Notes: generated by a model from the letters alone, not told the origin. A DNA stretch of 13,600 nucleotides from an uncultured Pseudomonadota bacterium (GCA_937967875.1 CALBTQ010000505.1:1-13600), one strand, 5' to 3'. Shown: positions 1-8,837, counted from the first letter of the stretch. Numbers and translations are program-made.

Positions 1-1
1 C

Positions 2-205
2 GAATACGGCGGTTTGTTTTTCGCGCGGCAGGACGTTGCTTCGCTGGTCGATGCGGTGCGCCTGTTCGAGACGATATCCGATCGTTTCGATCCGGCGAAG
101 TTGCGCGCACGCGTCTCGGCGTTCGCCCCGGAACGTTTTAAAAGAGAAATCAAGGATGTCATCGACAATATCATGACCGCCGGATCGGGCGGAGGTGTCA
201 GATGA
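2..205 (+). CDS. Glycosyltransferase, GT4-like, C-terminal fragment (5' end outside window)
   Basis: An open frame enters from the left edge and ends with TGA at 203-205, so only about 67 C-terminal residues are visible. It opens with EYGGLFF and contains an RFDP segment followed by FAPERFKREI. The same kind of tail (VFF..., RFDPEKTRAH, FDREVFRRRI) closes the next gene, a clear GT4 glycosyltransferase, so this is most likely the end of a related glycosyltransferase: the last part of its nucleotide-sugar-binding lobe and the C-terminal helix. A TTG at 14 could act as a start, but the homology to the neighbour's interior argues for a longer gene cut by the window edge. The stop overlaps the next start as ATGA (202-205), which suggests translational coupling and one operon. 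Sugar specificity cannot be read, and the catalytic region is not in view. Confidence 0.75.
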   Translation, partial: EYGGLFFARQDVASLVDAVRLFETISDRFDPAKLRARVSAFAPERFKREIKDVIDNIMTAGSGGGVR

Positions 206-1323
206 AAATTGCGTTGATCCACGATTGGTTGACCGGCATGCGCGGCGGCGAAAAGGTGCTGGAGGTCATGTGCGAACTTTGGCCGGAAGCCGATTTGTAT
301 ACGCTGCTGTATGTGCCAGGCAAGCTGACGCCGGCTATTGAGAGCCGTAAAATAATCACCAGCGGCATTCAGAAGCTGCCCAAGGCGGTCGAGTGGTACC
401 GCTATTACCTGCCGCTGATGCCCACGGCCATCGAGCAGTTCGATCTGCGCGAATACGACCTGGTGCTCTCTACCAGCCATTGCGTGGCCAAAGGCGTGAT
501 TACGCAGCCGGCGACTTGTCACATCAGCTACATTCACACGCCGATGCGCTACGTATGGGAGCTGTTCGAGGAATATTTTGGCGCGCAACGGACCGGCCGC
601 TTCAAGCGGTTGATCATCTCGTTTTTCGCCAACTACCTGCGCTTGTGGGACGTGGCGTCGGCCAACCGCGTCGACGATTTCATCGCCAACAGCGGCCATG
701 TGGCCAAGCGCATCGCCAAGCACTACCGCCGTGAATCCACCGTGATTCATCCGCCGGTCGACACGGCGCGGTTTTCCATGGGCCAACCGGAGGATTTTTA
801 CCTGGTCGTTTCGGCGCTGGCGCCTTACAAGCGCATCGATCTGGCCGTACAAGCCTGCGCGCGGATGAGGCGCAAGATCAAGGTCGTCGGCACGGGACAG
901 GACGAGGAACTGCTGCGGCGCATCGGTGGCGAATACATCGATTTCCTCGGCTGGCAGGACGATGCGACGATCGTCGAACTCTATCAGAAGTGCCGCGCCT
1001 TCCTATTCCCCGGCGAAGAGGATTTCGGCATCACGCCGTTGGAAGCGCAGGCGTCCGGGCGGCCGGTGATCGCTTTCGGCAAAGGCGGCGCGCTGGAAAC
1101 GGTGCGTGGACTGCACGAGGAAGATCCGACCGGCGTGTTTTTCCATGAGCAGACGGTCGATGGATTGTCACAGGCGATCGCAACCTTCGAACAAAACGAA
1201 AGCCGTTTCGATCCAGAGAAAACGCGCGCACACGCGCTGACCTTCGATCGAGAAGTGTTCCGGCGGCGCATTAAGGAGCACGTGGAAGGGTATTACGCAA
1301 CGTATCGCGCGCAGCAGGGATAA
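202..1323 (+). CDS. WbaZ-like GT4 family glycosyltransferase
   Basis: A 373-residue cytoplasmic GT-B glycosyltransferase, predicted to add a sugar from a nucleotide donor to the lipid-linked repeat unit. The N-terminus has the glycine-rich acceptor-side loop TGMRGGEKVLE (residues 11-21). SYIHTPMRYVW lies near residues 109-119. The donor lobe has the phosphate-contacting SALAPYKR (204-211) and the GT4 E-x7-E pair E273/E281 inside EEDFGITPLE. The overall pattern, including the HTPMRY and GEEDFGI stretches, matches the WbaZ-like subgroup, some members of which are mannosyltransferases. The donor here is unproven, and no GDP-mannose genes are in the window. The ATG at 202 has GGAGG at 191-195 and overlaps the preceding stop. 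The length is normal and the frame intact. The C-terminal 50 residues resemble those of the upstream fragment, so the two look like tandem relatives. Confidence 0.9.
   Translation: MKIALIHDWLTGMRGGEKVLEVMCELWPEADLYTLLYVPGKLTPAIESRKIITSGIQKLPKAVEWYRYYLPLMPTAIEQFDLREYDLVLSTSHCVAKGVITQPATCHISYIHTPMRYVWELFEEYFGAQRTGRFKRLIISFFANYLRLWDVASANRVDDFIANSGHVAKRIAKHYRRESTVIHPPVDTARFSMGQPEDFYLVVSALAPYKRIDLAVQACARMRRKIKVVGTGQDEELLRRIGGEYIDFLGWQDDATIVELYQKCRAFLFPGEEDFGITPLEAQASGRPVIAFGKGGALETVRGLHEEDPTGVFFHEQTVDGLSQAIATFEQNESRFDPEKTRAHALTFDREVFRRRIKEHVEGYYATYRAQQG
1316..1320 (+). promoter_or_regulatory. Ribosome binding site for the GTG start at 1329
   Basis: AGGGA lies just before the stop of the upstream glycosyltransferase and 8 bases before GTG. 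It decides the non-ATG start of the Wzy/WaaL-family gene. Confidence 0.6.
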
Positions 1324-1328
1324 CGCGC

Positions 1329-2684
1329 GTGCGGCCACAACTCCAACCCGCCGTCGCCGCCTTGTTGGGATTGGCCTACTCGTTCGCCTTTCTGGAATTG
1401 CCGCTGGGCGCCGTCGGCGGCGTCAAGCTAACCACCACCGAATTGTGCCTGGCGCTGCTGTTTGTCGGCGCCTTGGCATATTTGGGCAAGAACTTTTTTA
1501 CGCTCGATCGTATCGCCGTCGGCTTGATCGCGATTGCTCTCTCGATGATCCTCACGACCGTCATTATCGGCGATGATCGCGGGGCGGCGGTGAAATTCAT
1601 TCTTCGCTTTACTGCGGGAATATTCTTATACCTGGCGGTAAAAGGGCTGTTCGCTCAACGACGGATGGTGCTGACCGCGTTGCGGGCGATGACGGCGGCG
1701 GCGATTTGTTTTTCCGCGATCGGCCTGGTGCAAAGCATCTGGCCCGAGTCGCTCGATCCGCTGTTGAAAATGTGGATCCCCAACAAATTCGCCGTGTACG
1801 ATCCGGCCGCGCCGCTGTCGTTCACCACCGGGAATTTTCTGACCGCGAACGGATACGTCATTCGCGCCTCGTCGATTTTCGGCTACTGCAACACGTTTTC
1901 ATACTTTCTGGTGATGGCGATCGGCGCTGCGCTGTTGTTGCTTTCGGTGGACGAGGACCGCTATTGGAAACAAACCGCCGCATTCGCCTTGCCGCTGCAC
2001 CTGTGCGCGTTGGCGCTGACCTTCAGCCGCGGCGCATGGTTGGCGTTGGCATGCGGACTATTTATCGGACTGACGGTCTATCTGTGGCGCGGAAAAAATG
2101 CACACAAGTTGTTTGTCGGTCTGAGCGGCGGATTGATCATCGTGCTCATCGCCGCATCGTTGTTGTTCATGCGACAGCCCAACGGCGGTCAGGTAGGGCG
2201 GCCAAACGAAGAAGAATGTCGTCCGTTGATCATGACCGATGTGGAGCACAGCAGCGACGAGTCGGTCGATACGCGCCTGTTGCTGTGGCGCGCCGCGTGG
2301 CGGCTGTTCAAGACGTCGCCGCTGGTGGGTGTCGGGGTGGATCGCTTCCGTTACCGATATCATGGGGTGTTGCCGGTCAGCAATTTCGATCTATACCTCG
2401 GGCAGGGGTTGTATCAACCGCACAATCTGGTGCTGACGGCGTTGGCCAATCTGGGAATTATCGGCTTGCTGGCGCTGGCGGCATTGGCGATTTTCATTTT
2501 GCAATTTTGGTGGGCGAGGGTGCATGCGGGTGTCGATCCGCCGCTGGCCGTGGTGACCGCAATAATGGCGGCGATCGGCGCGGCGAACTTGTATGATGCA
2601 ATGATGTTCGATTCCTACACGCACATGCTGACGATCGTGCTGGCGTTGGCGTTGCTGGCATCGCAAGGATGGCGGCATGCGTAA
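1329..2684 (+). CDS. O-antigen ligase/polymerase family (Wzy_C) membrane protein
   Basis: A 451-residue polytopic inner-membrane protein with roughly ten or more hydrophobic helices. The longest soluble stretch, about residues 282-370, should be the periplasmic loop typical of the Wzy/WaaL family. Family landmarks are in order: R316 in TRLLLWRAAW, PLVGVG at 331-336, then a HN pair at 365-366 followed by NLVLTALANLGIIG and a hydrophobic helix. Proteins of this family either polymerise undecaprenyl-linked repeat units or ligate glycans to lipid A core or protein. Sequence alone does not separate the two. Next to a Wzx flippase and an initiating transferase, polymerase (Wzy) is the better guess. 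The start is GTG at 1329, chosen because AGGGA at 1316-1320 lies 8 bases upstream and no ATG is nearby. The gap from the preceding stop is 5 bases, and the 3' end overlaps the next gene by 8 bases. Confidence 0.85.
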   Translation: MRPQLQPAVAALLGLAYSFAFLELPLGAVGGVKLTTTELCLALLFVGALAYLGKNFFTLDRIAVGLIAIALSMILTTVIIGDDRGAAVKFILRFTAGIFLYLAVKGLFAQRRMVLTALRAMTAAAICFSAIGLVQSIWPESLDPLLKMWIPNKFAVYDPAAPLSFTTGNFLTANGYVIRASSIFGYCNTFSYFLVMAIGAALLLLSVDEDRYWKQTAAFALPLHLCALALTFSRGAWLALACGLFIGLTVYLWRGKNAHKLFVGLSGGLIIVLIAASLLFMRQPNGGQVGRPNEEECRPLIMTDVEHSSDESVDTRLLLWRAAWRLFKTSPLVGVGVDRFRYRYHGVLPVSNFDLYLGQGLYQPHNLVLTALANLGIIGLLALAALAIFILQFWWARVHAGVDPPLAVVTAIMAAIGAANLYDAMMFDSYTHMLTIVLALALLASQGWRHA

Positions 2685-4056
2685 AATCTGGCTGAATACC
2701 GCTTGGAAATTGGGCGCGCTCACCGGCTCGAAGCTGCTGGTGTTCGTGCTGATGCTGGTGGCTGCCCGTTGGCTGACCTTGGAGAATTTCGGTTATCTGG
2801 CGTTCATCCTCGCGTATTCGCAATTGGCTTTCGTCGTGCTGGACGCCGGCGTGTCCACTGCTTTGTTGCGCGAGGCGTCCACCGCGAACGATCGCGGACT
2901 GCGCGGATACATCGCGGCGCACGCGTTGCGTCCCTGGTCGTTGCCGCTCGGCTTGGCGGTCGCGTTGCTGCTGTTGGGTTTGTTCGATCTGCCGCCCGAC
3001 GTGGTGATGTTTGCGGCGCTGGTGCTGCTTGGCGTGGCGATCGAATCGTTGACGCAACTCGATCTGGCGTTGTTCAAGGCTCAAGAAAATCTGCGTCATG
3101 AGGCGATTGTGTCATTGCTGCAGCGTCTGGTGTTTGTCGGTCTGGCGTTGGCGGCATTGGTGGAGGGATTTTCACTACTCGGCGTCGGAGTGGCATATCT
3201 GGCCGGGCAAATGACGGCGTTGTGGTGCTCGCGCCGGCTGCATCCACGCCCGCTGGCGCCGTTCCGCGATATACAACCGCAAGCCTTTTCCTTGGCGAAA
3301 CTGGCTTTGCCGTTGGCCGCGGTGAACATTTTTACGGTTGTGTATTTCCGCATCGATCTGGTGATGCTGCAAAAGATCGTCGGACCCGAGCAGGCGGGAT
3401 TGTACGGAGCGGCCTATCGGCTGATTGAAGCGGCGATGATGTTGCCGGCGGCGTTTCTGACGGCCTATTTCCCGCGTCTGGCGCGCCATGCGGAAGGAAG
3501 CGGCGAGCAGGTCGTCGTGGCCGCGCCGCTGCGATTGTTGGTGAGCGTGGTCACCGCCGGGACAGCCTTCGGCTTGGTTTTCGCGCCCGACGTGCTGCGG
3601 TTGCTGTTCAGAGCACAGTTTATGGAAGCCGCTTGGGCATTGCGCATTTTACTGTTGGCGATGTGGCTTATTTTCCCCAACTACCTGTTGACCAATATGC
3701 TGGTCGCCCGGCGCGAGCAAAATGCCTTCGCCCGGTTTGTCGGCCTTTGTGCGCTGGTGAACGTGGCGCTCAACGCCGCACTCATTCCGTTGTGCGGCAT
3801 GCTGGGCGCGGCGACAGCCACCGTGGCCACCGAAGCATTGTTGTTGTTGCTTTGCTGGCGGCATTTACGCGGAAACGAACCGGCGCTTGTCTTGCGCAAC
3901 CTGATTTATCCATTACACTACGGCGCGGGTTTCGCGATTGCGCTTTTCGTAGCTGCGCGCTTTGCTCCAAACGGCGCGTTGGCGGGAGGATTCGCGGTTT
4001 TGTCGTTTTGGTGCGCCATGGCCTTCTGGAAATTCCATCTTCGTGAGGCACGATGA
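2677..4056 (+). CDS. Wzx-like polysaccharide flippase (MOP superfamily)
   Basis: A 459-residue integral membrane protein with about 12-14 hydrophobic segments from end to end. The N-terminus, with NTAWKLGALTGSKLLVF then RWLTLENFGYLAF and DAGVSTALLREAS, is characteristic of the polysaccharide-biosynthesis branch of the MOP (MATE/MVF-like) transporters. A second copy of the pattern starts around residue 210 (PLAAVNIFTVVYFRIDLVML, then EQAGLYGAAYRL), as expected for the two-lobed fold. Its role would be to flip undecaprenyl-diphosphate-linked repeat units across the inner membrane. The ATG at 2677 has AAGGA at 2665-2669 inside the preceding gene, and it lies 8 bases before the end of that gene. 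The stop overlaps the next start (ATGA, 4053-4056). The length is typical and I see no break. The substrate cannot be inferred. Confidence 0.9.
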   Translation: MRKIWLNTAWKLGALTGSKLLVFVLMLVAARWLTLENFGYLAFILAYSQLAFVVLDAGVSTALLREASTANDRGLRGYIAAHALRPWSLPLGLAVALLLLGLFDLPPDVVMFAALVLLGVAIESLTQLDLALFKAQENLRHEAIVSLLQRLVFVGLALAALVEGFSLLGVGVAYLAGQMTALWCSRRLHPRPLAPFRDIQPQAFSLAKLALPLAAVNIFTVVYFRIDLVMLQKIVGPEQAGLYGAAYRLIEAAMMLPAAFLTAYFPRLARHAEGSGEQVVVAAPLRLLVSVVTAGTAFGLVFAPDVLRLLFRAQFMEAAWALRILLLAMWLIFPNYLLTNMLVARREQNAFARFVGLCALVNVALNAALIPLCGMLGAATATVATEALLLLLCWRHLRGNEPALVLRNLIYPLHYGAGFAIALFVAARFAPNGALAGGFAVLSFWCAMAFWKFHLREAR

Positions 4057-5135
4057 AAATCGCCATCGACGCTCGCGCCTTGTCCGGCGAACCGTCGGGC
4101 GTGGGCATTTACACGCGCACGTTGCTGGCCGGGCTGGCGCAGCAGCAAACGGATAACGATTTCCTGCTGCTGTCCAACCGCGCTATCGAAATCGACGATC
4201 CGCTGCCGGCGAACTTTCTGCGCCACGAGCGCGGCTATCCGATCGGCAACGTCTGGTTGCAGCAACGTTGTCCGCGCCTGCTCAAGCAGGAGCGGGCCGA
4301 GTTGTTCCACGGCACGAATTTCCTGGCGCCGTTGCTCAGTCCGTGCCCGACCGTGCTGACGGTCCACGATCTGTCGAGTTTCCTGTTTCCGCAGTTGCAC
4401 ACCCGTCGCAATAATTTCATTCAACGCCTGCTGCCGGCGTGCATCCGTCGCGCCGCCGCGGTGATCGCCATCAGCGAAAACACACGCCGCGATTTGATCG
4501 AACACCTGCGCGTGCCGGCGGAAAAGATTCGGCTGATTCACAATGCGCCGATGCCCTATTTCAGCGAGGAGTCGAGCGTCGCGCCGAACGTCGAGCTGCC
4601 GGCCGAGTATTTTCTGTTCGTCGGCACGCTCGAACCGCGCAAGAATCTGGCGCGCTTGTTGATGGCGTTGGCTCAAGCGAAAACGAAAACGCCTCTGCTG
4701 ATCGTCGGGGCGGATGGTTGGGGCAGCGACGAGGTGCGCCGCGAATATCAGCGCTTGGGACTGGGCGAGCGCGTGCGATTTTTGGGCTATTTAGCGCATC
4801 ATAGACTGCCGGCGGTCATGCGGCGGGCGCAGGCGCTGCTGATGCCCAGTGTTTACGAGGGATTCGGCCTGCCGGTGCTCGAAGCGATGACCTGCGGCAC
4901 GCCGGTGTTGGCGGCGGCCAATTCCAGTCTCGCCGAAGTGACCGGCGAGGCCGCCTTGCTGGTGGATCACCGCGACGTGGCCGGAATGGCGGGGTTATTG
5001 GACAAACTGGCGTCCGATGCTACACTGCGCTCACATTATTCGCGATTGGGGAAGGCGCGGGCCGAGTTTTTCTCGTTGGAGAAAATGGCATGCGCCACGT
5101 ATGAAGTCTACCGCGAGGTGGTGGAAAAAAGATGA
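4053..5135 (+). CDS. GT4 family glycosyltransferase (MtfB-like)
   Basis: A 360-residue soluble GT-B glycosyltransferase. The start MKIAIDARALSG followed by SGVGIYTRTLL is the typical beta1-loop-helix of the group around MtfB, and HGTNFLAPL and VHDLSSF are also typical. In the donor lobe, GTLEPRKN sits at 191-198 and the E-x7-E pair is E269/E277 within YEGFGLPVLEAM. These elements are complete, so the enzyme should be active. Sugar donor and linkage are unknown; relatives transfer mannose, rhamnose or other sugars. The ATG has GAGG at 4045-4048 and overlaps the flippase stop as ATGA. The 3' end overlaps the next start in the same way. This is the second complete glycosyltransferase of the locus and is only distantly similar to the one at 202-1323. 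Confidence 0.92.
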   Translation: MKIAIDARALSGEPSGVGIYTRTLLAGLAQQQTDNDFLLLSNRAIEIDDPLPANFLRHERGYPIGNVWLQQRCPRLLKQERAELFHGTNFLAPLLSPCPTVLTVHDLSSFLFPQLHTRRNNFIQRLLPACIRRAAAVIAISENTRRDLIEHLRVPAEKIRLIHNAPMPYFSEESSVAPNVELPAEYFLFVGTLEPRKNLARLLMALAQAKTKTPLLIVGADGWGSDEVRREYQRLGLGERVRFLGYLAHHRLPAVMRRAQALLMPSVYEGFGLPVLEAMTCGTPVLAAANSSLAEVTGEAALLVDHRDVAGMAGLLDKLASDATLRSHYSRLGKARAEFFSLEKMACATYEVYREVVEKR

Positions 5136-6532
5136 TCACCGATCGGGAACGTTTTCGCGACAGCGTGCGCTATGTCGCCGATCTGGCGGTGGTGCTTATC
5201 GCCTGGCTGGTCGCGTATCCGATTCGTTTCAATCTGATTCCCCTGCTTATTCCGCACGTGCCGCCGTTCGCCGATTACGCGTGGCTGGGCGCGCTGGCGT
5301 TGCTGATCTGGATGGTCGTGATGCGCCTGCGGCCGCTCATCCCCCTGTCGCGCGCCGGCGGCCTGCAGGAAATGCTATTTACCGGTCTGCAACGGCACAT
5401 TTTCGCCTTCGTCACCTTTCTGGTGTTGACGATGTTCGTGAGCGCCTACAAGCCCAGCCGAATCGTCTTTCTGATTTTTCTGGTGCTTTCCACGGCGGGA
5501 ATCGTTGCGGTGCGCCTGATTTTGTTCCGCGCGATACGCAAGCAGATTCAACGCGGCGAGGGCATCTCGCGCGTGCTGGTGGTGGGGACGGGCGAACTGG
5601 CCCTCAAGCTGGTGCGCCGGTTGCGACAGCGCGCCGACTTGGGTTTGCAGGTGGTCGGGTTGTTGGCCGACAAAGCGGATGAAGTTTCGCAGGTTATTGA
5701 GGATTTGCCGGTGCTGGGCACGGCCGACCAGGTGCAGTCCGTCGTTGAGGCGCAACGCATCGATCGGGTGTTCGTCGCCTTGCCGATGAGCGCGCACGAA
5801 CGTTTACGCGTGGTGCTGCAAAATCTGGAAAGCGAGATGGTTGACGTAAAGGTCGTGCCCGACCTACTCGATTACGTGGTGTTGCAGTCGAGCGTCGAGG
5901 ATCTGGACGGCCTACCGATCATCAGCCTCAAGCAGGTGCCGTTGTCGGGGTGGGGAGCGGTGGCCAAGCGGATCTTCGATTTCTGTTTTGCGGCGGCGGT
6001 GCTGTTTTTCGGCAGTCCCGTTTTTCTGTTGCTGGCCGCGTTGACCAAGCTGACCAGCCCCGGGCCGGTGTTTTACAAACAGGAGCGCATGGGGCTGGAC
6101 GGGCGCGTGTTTGATATCTATAAGTATCGTTCGATGCGTGTGGACGCGGAAGAACAAAGCGGCGCGGTCTGGGCCGTTGAGGGCGATCCGCGGCGGACGC
6201 GATTCGGCGCATTTTTACGCAAGTCGAATCTCGATGAAATTCCGCAGTTCATCAACGTGCTGCGCGGCGAGATGAGCGTGGTCGGACCGCGTCCGGAACG
6301 GCCGGTGTTCATCGAGAAATTTCGGAACGAGATTCCGAAGTACATGTTGCGCCATAAAGTGAAGGCAGGGCTGACCGGCTGGGCACAGGTCAAGGGGTGG
6401 CGCGGCAACACCGATTTGAATCGGCGCATCGAATGTGATTTGTATTACATCGAGAACTGGAGTTTTTGGTTCGATTTGCGCATTATATGGCTGACGGTCT
6501 TTTCCAGGGCCGGCCGTAAAAACGCATACTAA
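5132..6532 (+). CDS. Polyprenyl-phosphate sugar-phosphate transferase (WcaJ-like, initiating enzyme)
   Basis: A 466-residue polyprenyl glycosylphosphotransferase that would start the repeat unit by moving a hexose-1-phosphate from a UDP-sugar to undecaprenyl phosphate. The order is that of WcaJ/WbaP proteins: four N-terminal membrane helices (about residues 12-30, 48-65, 86-105, 109-130), a Rossmann-like central domain starting near RVLVVGTGELALK, then the catalytic Bac_transf domain. That domain begins with KRIFDF and a helix with a break at TSPGPVFYKQ. It holds the catalytic Asp-Glu dyad D368/E369 in SNLDEIPQ, then NVLRGEMSVVGPRPERP and a GWAQVKGWRG motif followed by LYYIENWSFW. The last motif resembles glucose-transferring WcaJ, so UDP-Glc is the likely donor, but galactose is not excluded. 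The start overlaps the preceding stop (ATGA). The length equals the family norm. Confidence 0.93.
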   Translation: MITDRERFRDSVRYVADLAVVLIAWLVAYPIRFNLIPLLIPHVPPFADYAWLGALALLIWMVVMRLRPLIPLSRAGGLQEMLFTGLQRHIFAFVTFLVLTMFVSAYKPSRIVFLIFLVLSTAGIVAVRLILFRAIRKQIQRGEGISRVLVVGTGELALKLVRRLRQRADLGLQVVGLLADKADEVSQVIEDLPVLGTADQVQSVVEAQRIDRVFVALPMSAHERLRVVLQNLESEMVDVKVVPDLLDYVVLQSSVEDLDGLPIISLKQVPLSGWGAVAKRIFDFCFAAAVLFFGSPVFLLLAALTKLTSPGPVFYKQERMGLDGRVFDIYKYRSMRVDAEEQSGAVWAVEGDPRRTRFGAFLRKSNLDEIPQFINVLRGEMSVVGPRPERPVFIEKFRNEIPKYMLRHKVKAGLTGWAQVKGWRGNTDLNRRIECDLYYIENWSFWFDLRIIWLTVFSRAGRKNAY

Positions 6533-6545
6533 CTGGAGAGACATA

Positions 6546-7877
6546 ATGAACATCTGTGTAATTGGGACGGGCTATGTCGGCTTGGTGGCGGGCACCTGCT
6601 TCGCGGAAACCGGCAACGACGTTATTTGCGTGGACATCGACGAGGATAAGATCGCCAAGCTGAAAAACGGCGAGATTCCCATTTACGAGCCGGAACTGGA
6701 TGCGCTGGTCGAGCGCAACGTCAAGGAAAAGCGCTTGTCGTTCACCACGGACCTGTCCGAGGGCGTACAGAAAAGCGACATCATTTTCATCGCCGTGGGC
6801 ACGCCGCAGGACGAGGACGGCTCGGCCGACCTGACGCACGTGCTGGCCGTGGCCAAGTCGATCGGCCAGTCGATCAACGGATTTAAAGTCATCGTGGACA
6901 AATCGACCGTTCCTGTCGGCACCGCCGATAAGGTGCGCGCGGCGGTTGCGGCCGAAACCGACGTCGAATTTTGCGTCGTGTCCAATCCCGAGTTCATGAA
7001 GGAAGGCGCGGCGATCACCGACTTCTTGTATCCCGACCGCGTGGTTATCGGCACCGACCACGACAAGGCGCGCGAGATGATGGGCGAACTGTATTCGCCG
7101 TTCGTGCGCACCGGCAATCCGATCATCTTCATGGACATCAAATCGGCGGAGATGACCAAGTACGCCGCCAACGCGATGCTGGCCACGAAAATCAGCTTCA
7201 TGAACGAGATCGCCAACCTGTGCGACATGGTCGGCGCAGACGTGGCCGACGTGCGCAAGGGCGTGGGCTCGGATTCGCGCATCGGCAAAGCGTTTCTCTT
7301 CCCGGGAGTGGGTTACGGCGGGTCGTGCTTCCCCAAGGACGTCAAAGCGCTGATCAAAACCGCCGAGGAATCCGGCATGGCGCTGCAGATTTTACACAAG
7401 GTCGACGAGGTCAACGAACGCCAAAAGACCGTACTGTTCGATAAAATCGTGAAGCACTACGGCGGCGACATCAAGGGCAAGGTGTTCGCGATTTGGGGCC
7501 TGAGTTTCAAGCCGCAGACCGACGACATGCGCGAAGCACCGGCCAAGTTGATGATCCGCAAGCTGGCCGCCGCCGGCGCCACCTGCCGGGCGTACGATCC
7601 GGTCGCGATGGAAGAGGCCGGGCAGCATTACAATCTCGGCGACGAAATCGCCGCCGGCACGCTGACACTGTGCGCCAACAATTACGAAACGCTCGAAGGC
7701 GCCGACGCACTGATCCTGATCACCGAATGGAATGAATTCCGCCGGCCGAATTTCGACCGCATCAAGTCGATGCTCAGCGCGCCGGTGTTGTTCGACGGAC
7801 GCAATCTGTATACACCCAAAGTGCTCAAGGACATGGGTTTCGCATATTATTCGATCGGCCGGGACCACGCGTCCTGA
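6546..7877 (+). CDS. ugd: UDP-glucose 6-dehydrogenase
   Basis: A 443-residue cytosolic enzyme that oxidises UDP-glucose twice with NAD+ to UDP-glucuronate. The Rossmann motif GTGYVG is at residues 7-12, followed by VDIDEDKI and the substrate-region stretch IPIYEPEL. NPEFMKEG, the lysine K205 in EMTKYAANA and the nucleophile C261 in GYGGSCFPKD are the expected catalytic landmarks. The C-terminal domain has WGLSFKPQTDDMREAP and an LITEWNEF segment. The length fits the longer TuaD-like form rather than the ~390-residue E. coli form. The gene follows the transferase by 13 bases, with GGAGAG at 6535-6540 as ribosome binding site. The next gene uses its product, so ugd and uxs form a pathway pair. 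From here on, codons end in C more often than in the upstream glycosyltransferase and membrane-protein genes. Confidence 0.97.
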   Translation: MNICVIGTGYVGLVAGTCFAETGNDVICVDIDEDKIAKLKNGEIPIYEPELDALVERNVKEKRLSFTTDLSEGVQKSDIIFIAVGTPQDEDGSADLTHVLAVAKSIGQSINGFKVIVDKSTVPVGTADKVRAAVAAETDVEFCVVSNPEFMKEGAAITDFLYPDRVVIGTDHDKAREMMGELYSPFVRTGNPIIFMDIKSAEMTKYAANAMLATKISFMNEIANLCDMVGADVADVRKGVGSDSRIGKAFLFPGVGYGGSCFPKDVKALIKTAEESGMALQILHKVDEVNERQKTVLFDKIVKHYGGDIKGKVFAIWGLSFKPQTDDMREAPAKLMIRKLAAAGATCRAYDPVAMEEAGQHYNLGDEIAAGTLTLCANNYETLEGADALILITEWNEFRRPNFDRIKSMLSAPVLFDGRNLYTPKVLKDMGFAYYSIGRDHAS

Positions 7878-7895
7878 CCCGAAAAGAGGTATCGC

Positions 7896-8837
7896 ATGCC
7901 CCGTATTCTGATTACCGGCGGCGCCGGTTTTATCGGCTCGCATCTGTGCGATTTCTACGTCGCCAAAGGCTACGAAGTCATTGCGATGGACAATCTGCTG
8001 ACCGGCAGCATCGCGAACATCGCGCACATCACGGCCGACAACTTCACCTTCATCAAGCATGATGTGACCAACTACATCTACCTCGACGGTCCGTTGGATT
8101 ACATCCTGCATTTCGCCAGCCCGGCCAGCCCGATCGACTACCTCGAGCTGCCGATCCAGACGCTCAAGGTCGGTGCGTTGGGCACACACAAAGCGTTGGG
8201 CCTGGCCAAGGAGAAGGGAGCGCGGTTCTTGCTGGCGTCGACCTCCGAAGTGTACGGCGATCCGCTCGAACATCCGCAGAAGGAAAACTACTGGGGCAAC
8301 GTGAATCCGATCGGTCCGCGCGGCGTTTATGACGAGGCGAAGCGTTTCGCCGAGGCGCTGACCATGGCCTATCACCGCTTCCACGGTGTACAGACGCGCA
8401 TCGTGCGCATCTTCAACACCTACGGTCCGCGCATGCGCGCCAAGGACGGCCGCGTGGTGCCCGCATTCATCAACCAGGCGCTGATCGGCGAGGACCTGAC
8501 GATCTTCGGCGACGGCAAGCAGACGCGCAGCTTCTGTTTCGTTTCCGATCTGGTCGAGGGCATCAACCGCCTGCTGATGAGCGACGAGGTCGAACCGACC
8601 AACATCGGCAATCCGGCGGAAATGACCATCATGCAGTTTGCCGAGGCGATCGTCGAATTGACCGGCGCGCGTAGCGGATTGGTTTTCAAGGATTTGCCGG
8701 TCGACGATCCGAAAGTCCGCCAACCCGATATCAGCAAGGCTAAAGCGTTGCTCGGTTGGGAACCGCGCGTCACGCTGAAGGAAGGTCTGGCGCAGACGAT
8801 CGCGTATTTCCGCCAACAACTCGAAAAACAAGGATAG
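7896..8837 (+). CDS. uxs: UDP-glucuronate decarboxylase (UDP-xylose synthase)
   Basis: A 313-residue short-chain dehydrogenase/reductase of the extended (NAD-dependent epimerase/dehydratase) type. TGGAGFIG with glycines 8, 11 and 14 binds NAD. The catalytic residues are T116-S117-E118 in STSEVYG and Y145/K149 in YDEAK. The stretches [39 protein letters not shown] and [12 protein letters not shown] are diagnostic of UDP-xylose synthase rather than of 4-epimerases or dTDP-glucose dehydratases. The enzyme would convert UDP-glucuronate, made by the upstream ugd, to UDP-xylose plus CO2. There is no N-terminal membrane anchor, so it is a soluble bacterial form. The ATG at 7896 has AAGAGG at 7884-7889 and follows ugd by 18 bases. 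A UDP-4-keto-pentose-releasing variant such as the ArnA decarboxylase domain is less likely given the UXS-specific motifs. Confidence 0.94.
   Translation: MPRILITGGAGFIGSHLCDFYVAKGYEVIAMDNLLTGSIANIAHITADNFTFIKHDVTNYIYLDGPLDYILHFASPASPIDYLELPIQTLKVGALGTHKALGLAKEKGARFLLASTSEVYGDPLEHPQKENYWGNVNPIGPRGVYDEAKRFAEALTMAYHRFHGVQTRIVRIFNTYGPRMRAKDGRVVPAFINQALIGEDLTIFGDGKQTRSFCFVSDLVEGINRLLMSDEVEPTNIGNPAEMTIMQFAEAIVELTGARSGLVFKDLPVDDPKVRQPDISKAKALLGWEPRVTLKEGLAQTIAYFRQQLEKQG
8830..8834 (+). promoter_or_regulatory. Ribosome binding site for the GTG start of galE
   Basis: AAGGA overlaps the last codons of uxs and is 7 bases from GTG at 8842. It supports this start over any later ATG, because the NAD-binding glycines begin only six residues after it. 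Confidence 0.6.

Noticed and set aside
14..205. A stand-alone 63-residue gene starting at TTG 14
   Set aside because: The frame is open to the window edge and resembles the C-terminus of the neighbouring glycosyltransferase, so it is the tail of a longer gene.
1706..2596. A 296-residue plus-strand frame overlapping the Wzy/WaaL-family gene
   Set aside because: It is out of frame with a clear membrane protein, is Arg-rich and low in family-like sequence, and is a by-product of GC-rich codon use.
6502..6530. Promoter before ugd (TTTCCA, 18 bases, CATACT)
   Set aside because: Both boxes are weak and transcription would start inside the ribosome binding site of ugd.
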